A stretch of DNA of 64,000 nt, from assembly GCA_938084845.1 (NCBI GenBank), contig CALKEB010000028.1, positions 1 through 64,000 of the forward strand, given 5' to 3'. Source of the stretch: an uncultured Polaribacter sp. Lineage in GTDB: Bacteria > Bacteroidota > Bacteroidia > Flavobacteriales > Flavobacteriaceae. The notes under the pieces were generated by a model. That model saw only the letters and a list, made by a program, of their open reading frames with translations, made no database searches and was not told the DNA's origin. Below are positions 1-7,711 of the stretch, piece after piece; within the stretch, counting starts at the first letter, position 1, and each line of letters starts with the position of its first letter. A program made the position numbers and the translations under genes.

Positions 1-1247
1 ATAGAAACAGTAGCATCACCTGTTACATTTACAACGGTTCTACACATGTCTAGTGGCCTATCTACCGCAAAAATTAATGCAATCCCTAAAGGCAATAAAT
101 CTGCAGGAAAACCAATGGTTTCTAAAACTACAACAAGCATTACAATACCTGCACTCGGTACTGCAGCACTTCCTATAGAGGCTAAAACAGAGGTTCCTAT
201 AATAACAATTTGGTTAGAAAAAGTTAACCCCTCTGGCCATAGTACTTGCATGATAAAAACAGCTGCAATTCCTTGATACAAACTAGTACCATCCATATTA
301 ACAGTTGCTCCTACAGGTAAAACAAAACCTGAAACTTCTTTATCTACTCCTAAATGCTCTTCTACACGCTCCATCGTAACTGGCAAAGTTGCAGCACTAC
401 TACTTGTAGAAAATGCTAATAATTGCGCTGGACTTATTTGCTTTAAAAACCAGATTGGCGATTTTTTTGTAAACAGAAATACCAATACTAAATAAAATAC
501 AATCAATAAAAGTAACCCACCCACAACACAAACAGCATACCATAATAATTTTACAAGTATTTCTGTGTCATCAAAAGAAATAATAACATTTGCCAATAAA
601 GAAAAAACAGCAAATGGTGCAAATAGCATAATAAGATCTACCATTTTCATGACCACCTCATTTAAAGAATCAAAAAAATCGATAAGTGGTTTTGCTTTCT
701 TTTGATTGATAAGCAATAAAGAGATCCCTACAAATAATGCAAAAAATATGACTTGCAGCATAGATGCATCTGTTAAGGATTTAAAAATATTACTCGGAAA
801 AATATCTACTAATGCTTGTAAAGGTCCTGAATCTTGCTGAGAAGAGGCCTTATTTAATTTGTCTATAACCCCTGCATCATTTGAATATTTAGTCTTTATT
901 TTTTCTAAAGTAGAGGCTGGCATTCCAGTACCCGGCTTTACCATATTTACAATACCTAAACCTATAATAACGGCAACTAAAGTGGTAAACATGTATAAAC
1001 CTATGGTTCTTAACCCCATAGATTTAATTTTTGAAATGTCTTTTAAATCAGAAATACCTTTAATTAACGAGGCTAATATTAACGGTACTGCTATTAACTT
1101 TAATAAATTTATAAAAATAGTGCCAAATGGTTTAATCCAATCTGTTATAAAAGATTTCCCTCCATCAATTGAATTCATTATAAAACCAAAAATGATTCCT
1201 AAAATCATTCCTATTAAAATCTTCCAATGCAATGCTAGTCTCTTCAT
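1..1247 (-). CDS. Na+/H+-dicarboxylate (DAACS family) symporter, 3' end outside window
   Basis: The track lists only shadow frames here because this frame has no stop before the left edge. Reading the minus strand from the ATG at 1247 gives MKRLALHWKILIGMILG and then about 415 codons with many hydrophobic helices. Family signatures of glutamate/dicarboxylate:cation symporters are clear: the serine-rich hairpin SSSAATLPVTMERV, NMDGTSLYQ (usual NMDGTALYE), SAGIVML, and DRPLDMCRTVVNVTGD (usual DRxLDMxRTxxNVxGD). The protein is an inner-membrane importer of acidic amino acids or C4-dicarboxylates; which substrate cannot be told. Only the extreme C-terminus is missing. It stands apart from bshA, 71 bp downstream. 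Confidence 0.93.
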   Translation of the reverse strand, partial: MKRLALHWKILIGMILGIIFGFIMNSIDGGKSFITDWIKPFGTIFINLLKLIAVPLILASLIKGISDLKDISKIKSMGLRTIGLYMFTTLVAVIIGLGIVNMVKPGTGMPASTLEKIKTKYSNDAGVIDKLNKASSQQDSGPLQALVDIFPSNIFKSLTDASMLQVIFFALFVGISLLLINQKKAKPLIDFFDSLNEVVMKMVDLIMLFAPFAVFSLLANVIISFDDTEILVKLLWYAVCVVGGLLLLIVFYLVLVFLFTKKSPIWFLKQISPAQLLAFSTSSSAATLPVTMERVEEHLGVDKEVSGFVLPVGATVNMDGTSLYQGIAAVFIMQVLWPEGLTFSNQIVIIGTSVLASIGSAAVPSAGIVMLVVVLETIGFPADLLPLGIALIFAVDRPLDMCRTVVNVTGDATVS

Positions 1248-1318
1248 ATAATTATAATTTGTGAATGCTGAAATATAGAAAAATAAATAAATATAAAGGG
1301 TGTTTTTTTTAAGATTCC

Positions 1319-2452
1319 TTACTGTATTGTTTTATAACAAGAAGCATAAATGTCTTCATAAACAGGTAAAATATTGTCTAAAGAAAACTGCTTTGCATGC
1401 ACTTTGGCATTTTCTTTAAATGCATTTAATGTCTTAGCATCTTTTAAGATTGAAATTGCATTTTTTGCCATGTCTTCTACATCACCTAAATTGCTTAAAT
1501 ACCCAGTTTTACCATGTATGTTAACTTCAGGCAACCCTCCTGTATTAGAAGATATTACAGCTGTTTTTGCAGCCATTGCCTCTAAGGCAACTAAACCAAA
1601 ACTTTCTGTTTTTGAAGGCAGTAAAAAAATATCTGAATAACATAAAATCTTATCGATTTCTGTACTATTTCCTAGAAAAAACACCTTTTCTTTTAAACGT
1701 AACGCTTTTGTTAAAGCTTCTGCTTTTATACGCTCTGGCCCCTCTCCTATCAATAATAATTTAGAAGGAATCTCTCTTTGTACTTCATAGAAAATTTTAA
1801 TTACGTCTTCTACTCGTTTAACTGGTCTAAAATTACTAATATGCGTAAGTATCTTTTCGTTCGGTTTTGCTAAAGCAATACGTTTGCATTCTTGCTCACC
1901 TGCTTTATCGTACTTTTCGGTATCTATAAAATTATAAATTACGGAAATGTCTTTTTTAATTGAAAAAAGTTTGTTGGTGGTTTCTTTTAAATTATTAGAT
2001 ACTGCAGTGACTACATCTGAGTTATTAATACTAAATTCTACCGCTGTTTTGTAGTTAGGATGACTCCCAACTAATGTAATATCTGTACCATGCAATGTAG
2101 TTACTACTTTTATGTCTATCCCCTTTTCTTTAAGCATTTGCTTGGCCATATAGGCTGCATATGCATGCGGAATTGCATAATGCACGTGTAAAATTTCTAA
2201 CTCGTATTTTTTTACAACATCTACCATTTTACTAGACAACGCCAACTCGTAAGGTTGGTACTGAAACAGCGGATATTCTTCAATTACAACTTGATGAAAA
2301 TGTAATTTATGTGATATAAAATCTAATCGAACTGGATGGTTGTAGGTAATAAAATGAACCTCATGACCTTTCTTTGCAAGTGCCATTCCTAATTCTGTTG
2401 CTACTACTCCACTACCTCCAAAAGTAGGATAACAGACAATACCTATTTTCAT
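1319..2452 (-). CDS. bshA: N-acetyl-alpha-D-glucosaminyl L-malate synthase BshA
   Basis: This is a GT4-family glycosyltransferase that joins UDP-GlcNAc and L-malate, the first step of bacillithiol synthesis in the cytoplasm. The N-terminus MKIGIVCYPTFGGSGVVATELG and the HEVHFITY and HVHYAIPHA segments are characteristic of BshA, and the C-terminal nucleotide-sugar domain carries PSKTESFGLVALEAMA (E-x7-E type motif) and SSNTGGLPEV. Length 377 aa equals that of the Bacillus enzyme as I recall it. The pathway continues with bshB1 (54859-55575); no bshC is present in the window. A generic GT4 role is possible but the N-terminal motif argues for BshA. Confidence 0.93.
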   Translation of the reverse strand: MKIGIVCYPTFGGSGVVATELGMALAKKGHEVHFITYNHPVRLDFISHKLHFHQVVIEEYPLFQYQPYELALSSKMVDVVKKYELEILHVHYAIPHAYAAYMAKQMLKEKGIDIKVVTTLHGTDITLVGSHPNYKTAVEFSINNSDVVTAVSNNLKETTNKLFSIKKDISVIYNFIDTEKYDKAGEQECKRIALAKPNEKILTHISNFRPVKRVEDVIKIFYEVQREIPSKLLLIGEGPERIKAEALTKALRLKEKVFFLGNSTEIDKILCYSDIFLLPSKTESFGLVALEAMAAKTAVISSNTGGLPEVNIHGKTGYLSNLGDVEDMAKNAISILKDAKTLNAFKENAKVHAKQFSLDNILPVYEDIYASCYKTIQ

Positions 2453-2552
2453 AACTTTTTATATTAATCTTTCTTATAATTGTAAAGATAAAAGGTTTCT
2501 TACCTGTCTCTATAATTTCTCTTATAAAAATATCAAACAACCAATGCTAAAC

Positions 2553-2588
2553 AAAAAAGTTGTATCTTTTAAAATACAACTCTTTTTT
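2553..2588 (-). terminator. Intrinsic terminator after transketolase N-subunit
   Basis: Stem GTTGTAT/ATACAAC with an 8-nt loop, flanked by A and T runs on both sides. On the minus strand it follows the tktN stop by about 18 nt and ends in a U tract. It separates tktN from bshA. Confidence 0.7.
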
Positions 2589-2605
2589 ATACAATTGAAT
2601 ATTGT

Positions 2606-3451
2606 TTAATAATCTCCTAAAGTAACTGGATTTTGCTGTAAAGCACTTTCTAATTGTTCGTCATTAGGTGCTTTTCCATGCCAAGCATGTGTATGCATCA
2701 TAAAATCTACTCCATTACCCATCATCGTTTCTAACAAAATACATACTGGTTTTCCATTCCCAGTTAATGATTTTGCTTCTGCTAAACCAGCTAAAATCGC
2801 TTCAATATCATTCCCTTCTTTTACTTCAATAACAGTCCAGCCAAAAGCTTCAAATTTTGCTTTAATGCTACCCATTGGTAAAACATCGTCTGTAGCGCCA
2901 TCTATTTGTTTTCCGTTTAAATCTATCGTTGCAATTAAATTATCTACCTTTTTTGCTGCTGCATACATCATTGCTTCCCAGTTCTGACCTTCTTGCAACT
3001 CTCCATCACCGTGTAAAGAGTAAATTAATTTGTTGTCATTGTTCAGTTTTTTGGCTTCTGCAGCACCAATTGCCACAGACATTCCTTGTCCTAAAGAACC
3101 AGAAGCTATTCTAATTCCTTCTAATCCTTCGTGTGTGGTTGGATGCCCTTGTAAACGAGAATCAATTAATCGAAAAGTATTTAATTCTTCTACTGGAAAA
3201 AAACCACTGTGTGCCAAAACACTGTAATATACAGGCGAAATATGGCCATTAGAAAGAAAAAATAAATCTTCGTTTTTACCGTCCATAGAAAAGTCTGTAG
3301 AATACTCCATTACTTCTTGATACAAGCATGTAAAAAACTCTGCACAGCCTAAAGAACCTCCTGGATGCCCAGAATTTACTTTGTGTACCATTCTTAAAAT
3401 ATCTCTACGAACTTGTTGCGTAAAATCTTGTAATTGTTGTGTTGTTGGCAT
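2606..3451 (-). CDS. Transketolase, N-terminal (TPP-binding) subunit
   Basis: This 281-aa protein corresponds to the N-terminal third-to-half of a full transketolase. It carries NSGHPGGSLG near residue 26 and the thiamine-diphosphate/metal motif GDGELQEGQNWEA followed by the ID-x-N segment IDLNGKQIDG. It lacks the pyrimidine-binding and C-terminal domains, which are encoded separately at 47168-48121; the sum of about 598 aa matches the two-subunit form known from archaea and many bacteria. The partner transfers ketol groups in the non-oxidative pentose phosphate pathway. Unusually, the two halves are almost 44 kb apart and on opposite strands. The gene is monocistronic with a terminator downstream. 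Confidence 0.92.
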   Translation of the reverse strand: MPTTQQLQDFTQQVRRDILRMVHKVNSGHPGGSLGCAEFFTCLYQEVMEYSTDFSMDGKNEDLFFLSNGHISPVYYSVLAHSGFFPVEELNTFRLIDSRLQGHPTTHEGLEGIRIASGSLGQGMSVAIGAAEAKKLNNDNKLIYSLHGDGELQEGQNWEAMMYAAAKKVDNLIATIDLNGKQIDGATDDVLPMGSIKAKFEAFGWTVIEVKEGNDIEAILAGLAEAKSLTGNGKPVCILLETMMGNGVDFMMHTHAWHGKAPNDEQLESALQQNPVTLGDY

Positions 3452-3550
3452 TTTTATTGATTAATTTTTGATAAGACAAAAATACAAAAGAGATTTACTT
3501 TCTTGTCGAATTATTAGTTATTTATTCTTAATTTATTAACAGCTATTTAT

Positions 3551-4810
3551 TTAAGTCTTTTGCTTCTTTTTCTTTGCTGCAGGAAACAATACATTGTTTA
3601 ATATTAAACGATAACCAGGAGAAGTTGGGTGTAAATCTAACTCCGTCTTTGGGTCTCCTACTCGATGCGTATAATCTTCGGGGTCATGACCGCCATAAAA
3701 AGTAAACATCCCTTTTCCTTTTGTACCATGAATGTACCTTGCTTCTCTATTCGTTTTATTTTCACCTAAAACAATCACATTAGATTTTATTGTATTTCTA
3801 TCAAAAGCAGTTGTTTGTCCCATAAAACCTTTTACAAGTATTGTGTGATTTTGTGTTAACATTGTTGGTACTGGATCCCATTTGGCAGAAAACTCTAGTA
3901 ATGAAAAATAATCCGATGTTTTTGGAATTTTTCTTTTACGGGTCATGTCTATAGAAGAAAACTCATAGACAATAGGGTTTCTTTCTAACTTAAAGTTTTT
4001 AAAAGCAAAGGTTTTTCTATCGTTTATTTTTGATTGATAGTTTACAGTTGTGCCATCACCATCAAACATAGACGCTGCAATGTCTATACCTTCTGCAGCC
4101 AAAGCAATATCAAAACTATCTGTTGCAGAGCACATTGCAAACATAAAACCACCACCAATAACATAATCTCTTATTTTTTTAGCGACAGCCAATTTCTCTT
4201 CCGAAACTTTTGCAAAACCTAATTCAGAAGCCATTTTTTCAGCGTTCTTTTTACCTTCAATATACCAAGGTGCCGTTCTAAAGGAACCATAAAAACGTCC
4301 ATATTGTCCTGTAAAATCTTCATGATGTAAGTGAAGCCATTCGTAAAGTAACAACTTATCTGCTAAAACCTCTTGATCATAAATTACTTCAAACGGAATT
4401 TCGGCATACGTCAATACCATCGTTACAGCATCATCCCAAGGCATTTTATCTTTAGGAGAATATACTGCAATTTTAGGCGCTTTTTCTAAGGTTACAGCAT
4501 CTTGATTGGAAGAGGGTGAAGCAATTTCTTGGAGTATTATTTGTGCTTTAGCATCTGATATAATTTGATAGGTTACGCCTCTAATTTTACATTCATTTTC
4601 TACAGCCTTATTGTTTTCAATTAAAAAAGCGCCACCATCATAGTTTAATAACCATTTTGAGGTTAACCCCACCTCTAAACTAAAATATACAATACCATAC
4701 GCTTTAAGATGATTTTTTTGATTATCATCATCCATAGGCACATATATAAAGGAAGCCCAACTTGCATTAGAAAGGCATAAAAAAAGGATAAGCAGACTTA
4801 TTTTTTTCAT
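3551..4810 (-). CDS. Exported protein of the family labelled asparagine synthetase B in Bacteroidota; true function unknown
   Basis: The protein starts with a signal peptide (MKKISLLILFLCLSNASWA) and continues with FIYVPMDDDNQKNHLKAYG, a sequence type I recognise as the secreted 400-420-aa proteins routinely named asparagine synthetase B. I see neither the Cys2 glutaminase N-terminus nor the SGGxDS PP-loop of real AsnB, so that name looks wrong. A segment GGGFMFAMCSATDSFDIAL around Cys227 resembles the nucleophile elbow of class I glutamine-amidotransferase/ThuA-like folds; this is an inference from motif shape. The C-terminus has FYGGHDPEDYTHRVGDP. It sits alone between tktN and dnaB. Location is probably periplasm or cell surface. 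Confidence 0.6.
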   Translation of the reverse strand: MKKISLLILFLCLSNASWASFIYVPMDDDNQKNHLKAYGIVYFSLEVGLTSKWLLNYDGGAFLIENNKAVENECKIRGVTYQIISDAKAQIILQEIASPSSNQDAVTLEKAPKIAVYSPKDKMPWDDAVTMVLTYAEIPFEVIYDQEVLADKLLLYEWLHLHHEDFTGQYGRFYGSFRTAPWYIEGKKNAEKMASELGFAKVSEEKLAVAKKIRDYVIGGGFMFAMCSATDSFDIALAAEGIDIAASMFDGDGTTVNYQSKINDRKTFAFKNFKLERNPIVYEFSSIDMTRKRKIPKTSDYFSLLEFSAKWDPVPTMLTQNHTILVKGFMGQTTAFDRNTIKSNVIVLGENKTNREARYIHGTKGKGMFTFYGGHDPEDYTHRVGDPKTELDLHPTSPGYRLILNNVLFPAAKKKKQKT

Positions 4811-4880
4811 ATCAAAAAACTAAAATACACAATTACTTGAAAGCAATTGTGTATCTAATCTATTTTATAACTTTAAATTC

Positions 4881-6407
4881 TTAAAAAGGAACGTCGTCAT
4901 CGTCGCTACCAAAAGCATCTTTAGGCTCTATTCTTTGGTTCACAGAGTATTCATCTGAAAAATCTGTATTCATAGAAGATTGAAACTCTGAGCTAAACCC
5001 TTCTTCTAAATCAGAGAATTTTGCCAAATGCCCAGTAAATTTTAAACGAATATTATCTAAGCCACCATTTCTATGTTTGGCGACTATAAACTCTCCTTGG
5101 CCCTCACATGGGGTATGCTCATCATCATCCCATTCTGTCATTCCATAGTATTCTGGTCTAAAAATAAAACTCACAATATCTGCATCTTGCTCTATGGCCC
5201 CAGATTCACGTAAATCTGAAAGTAATGGTCTTTTAGATCCACCACGTGTTTCTACTGCCCTAGACAATTGTGATAATGCAATTACTGGCACAGACAATTC
5301 TTTTGCCAATGCTTTTAAATTTCTAGAAATTGTAGAGATTTCTTGCTCACGGTTTCCACCACCTTTTCCATTCCCACCAGCTGTCATTAATTGTAAATAA
5401 TCAATTACAATTATTTTTACATTGTGTTGTGACACCAAACGTCTTGCCTTAGCTCTTAAATCAAAGATGGATAATGATGGAGTGTCATCTATAAAAATTG
5501 GGGCATCTGACAACCGTTTTACTTTTACATTAAGTTGCTCCCATTCGTGCGGTTCTAAATTACCTTTTCTTAGTTTTTCTGATGTTAAGCCCGTTTCTGA
5601 AGAAATCATTCTAGTGATTAACTGAACCGAAGACATCTCTAAAGAGAACACTGCAACAGCATGGTTAAAGTCTATGGCCATATTTTTAGCCATAGAAATT
5701 ACAAACGCAGTTTTTCCCATACCTGGTCTTGCTGCAATAATTATTAAATCTGAAGGTTGCCAACCAGAAGTTAACGCATCTAGCTTTGTAAAACCAGTTG
5801 CCAAACCAGACATACCTTCTTGATTTCCAATTTCTTGGATTTTCTTTAACGCTTGTTTTACCAGTGACCCTGCATCTTCTGAACTCTTTTTTAAGTTTCC
5901 TTGTGTGACTTCAAATAGTTTCCCTTCAGCTTCATCTAGTAAATCAAAAACATCTGTAGATTCGTCATAAGAACTTTCAATAATTTCTGATGAAATAGAA
6001 ATCAATTTTCGTTGAATGTATTTTTGTAAAATAATACGAGCGTGGAATTCTATGTGTGCCGATGATGCTACTTTTTGTGTTAAACGAATTAGAAAAAAAT
6101 CTCCTCCTACCATTTCTAATTTTTCATTCTTTTTCAACAAGTTAGATACTGTTAAAATATCTATAGGCTGTGAATTCTGGAATAATTCATAAATGGCAGC
6201 ATAAATTTCTTGATGTTTTGCATCATAAAAAGCATCTGAATGTAAAATGTCAATAACATCGTCAATTCCTTTCTTATCAATCATCATTGCCCCTAAGACT
6301 GCTTCTTCTAACTCTACTGCCTGTGGGGGTATTTTACCTTTTTCTAAACTTATAATTTTAGACCTATCTGCTTTTTTTCCTGCTATCGTATTCGTTTTTT
6401 CCATCAA
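4881..6407 (-). CDS. dnaB: Replicative DNA helicase DnaB
   Basis: The 508-aa protein has the DnaB N-terminal domain (PPQAVELEEAVLGAMMID, about residues 27-130) and the RecA-like C-terminal domain with Walker A ARPGMGKTAF near residue 227, Walker B IIVIDYLQLM, and the arginine-finger region LSQLSRAVETRGGSKRPLLSDLRESG. It is the hexameric 5'-3' helicase of the replisome. The acidic tail (DAFGSDDDDVPF) is an extension past the core. It lies divergent from the DUF3810 gene with a 135-bp AT-rich gap that must hold both promoters. Confidence 0.97.
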   Translation of the reverse strand: MMEKTNTIAGKKADRSKIISLEKGKIPPQAVELEEAVLGAMMIDKKGIDDVIDILHSDAFYDAKHQEIYAAIYELFQNSQPIDILTVSNLLKKNEKLEMVGGDFFLIRLTQKVASSAHIEFHARIILQKYIQRKLISISSEIIESSYDESTDVFDLLDEAEGKLFEVTQGNLKKSSEDAGSLVKQALKKIQEIGNQEGMSGLATGFTKLDALTSGWQPSDLIIIAARPGMGKTAFVISMAKNMAIDFNHAVAVFSLEMSSVQLITRMISSETGLTSEKLRKGNLEPHEWEQLNVKVKRLSDAPIFIDDTPSLSIFDLRAKARRLVSQHNVKIIVIDYLQLMTAGGNGKGGGNREQEISTISRNLKALAKELSVPVIALSQLSRAVETRGGSKRPLLSDLRESGAIEQDADIVSFIFRPEYYGMTEWDDDEHTPCEGQGEFIVAKHRNGGLDNIRLKFTGHLAKFSDLEEGFSSEFQSSMNTDFSDEYSVNQRIEPKDAFGSDDDDVPF

Positions 6408-6542
6408 GACAAATGTACTTTTTTAGGTTGATTGTGCTCAAATAAATAACACAATAATTTGTAAACAAAAATTGTAAACAAAATTGTTATTATCTTGTTA
6501 ATAACCAGCAACCTTTCAATTTAATTTGTTACTTTTAAATTT

Positions 6543-7619
6543 ATGAAATGGAATAAAAAACATGTTGTCTTCGCATTATTGCTACCTATTCAACTATTTT
6601 TAGTACAAATTTTAGAAAAACATCCTGCTTTTGTAGAAAAATACTATGCTAATGGTATATACCCCATTATTTCTAATTTCTTTAGAACAGTATTTGGCTG
6701 GATTCCGTATTCAGTTGGCGATATTTTATTATTTGTTTTCATTTTATTTTTAGTTCGATTTTTAATCTTATGCCTGCGTTTTAGGGTTCGTAATTTTTTA
6801 CCACAAACCATTTCCATACTTGCATTTTTGTCTAAAATTTATTTTTGTTTTTACATGTTTTGGGGATTGAATTACTACAGAGAACCTTTGTCAAAAAACT
6901 TGGGCTATACCGAACATCAATACACAACAGACGAATTAGTAAAAAGCACCGATTATATTTTAAAACAACTAAATACAGTACATTCAAAAATAGTGTCTAA
7001 TGACTCTTTACAGATAACAAACCCATATTCTACCAGTGAAATGTATACGTTAAGTTACCAAGGGTATCAAAATTTATCGGCAGATTTTCCGCAATTTACC
7101 TACAAAAAGTCTGCTATAAAAAATTCTTTAATGGGGCATTTACAAAGTTATAATGGTACTTCTGGGTATTTTAATCCTTTTACTGGAGAAGCTCAAGTAA
7201 ATGCAACCATTCCTAAAACAAGTTTTCCTACTACTGCATGTCATGAAATGGCCCATCAAATCGGGTATGCAGCAGAAAATGAAGCAAATTTTATTGGTTT
7301 TTTGGCAACTAACTATAGTTCTAATTACTATTTTAAATACGCGAGTTACAGAATGGCTTTTGGCTATAGTATTGCTGAATTACAAAAAAGAGACCCAACA
7401 AAAGCAAAAGCATTGTGGAAAAAAGTAAATACAGGTATTATTAAAGACTTTTCTAGTAGTTATACTTTTTGGCAATCGTACAAAAACCCTTTTGAACCCA
7501 TTGTAAAAAAAGGATACGATCAATACCTAAAAGCAAACAAACAAAAAAACGGAACCGCTTCTTACAGTTATGTTGTAGACCTTATGATTTCTTATTTTAA
7601 AGAAACAAAGCAACTATAA
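6543..7619 (+). CDS. DUF3810 family membrane protein with zinc-protease motif
   Basis: The 358-aa protein begins with two or three hydrophobic segments (within residues 1-120) and then a soluble domain. It contains HEMAH at residues 234-238 followed by GYAAENEANF, i.e. a gluzincin-like HExxH with candidate third ligands Glu245 or Glu247. This fits DUF3810, a Bacteroidota/Firmicutes family sometimes mislabelled amino acid permease. I infer an integral-membrane zinc peptidase; substrate unknown. A near-consensus -7 box (TACTTTTA) lies only about 6 nt before the ATG. The gene is not closely coupled to the amidohydrolase genes 92 bp downstream. Confidence 0.75.
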   Translation: MKWNKKHVVFALLLPIQLFLVQILEKHPAFVEKYYANGIYPIISNFFRTVFGWIPYSVGDILLFVFILFLVRFLILCLRFRVRNFLPQTISILAFLSKIYFCFYMFWGLNYYREPLSKNLGYTEHQYTTDELVKSTDYILKQLNTVHSKIVSNDSLQITNPYSTSEMYTLSYQGYQNLSADFPQFTYKKSAIKNSLMGHLQSYNGTSGYFNPFTGEAQVNATIPKTSFPTTACHEMAHQIGYAAENEANFIGFLATNYSSNYYFKYASYRMAFGYSIAELQKRDPTKAKALWKKVNTGIIKDFSSSYTFWQSYKNPFEPIVKKGYDQYLKANKQKNGTASYSYVVDLMISYFKETKQL

Positions 7620-7711
7620 ATTTCTTAAAATTATGTTAAACTAGTTTGTTTTACTTTATAAGATAAAGGGAATCTCTAATTTAGAAATTTTATAAACTAA
7701 TTCAAAACTAC

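Noticed and set aside
46-1251. Two plus-strand ORFs (76 and 130 aa)
   Set aside because: They are shadows of the minus-strand symporter frame, which has all family motifs and remains open to the window edge.
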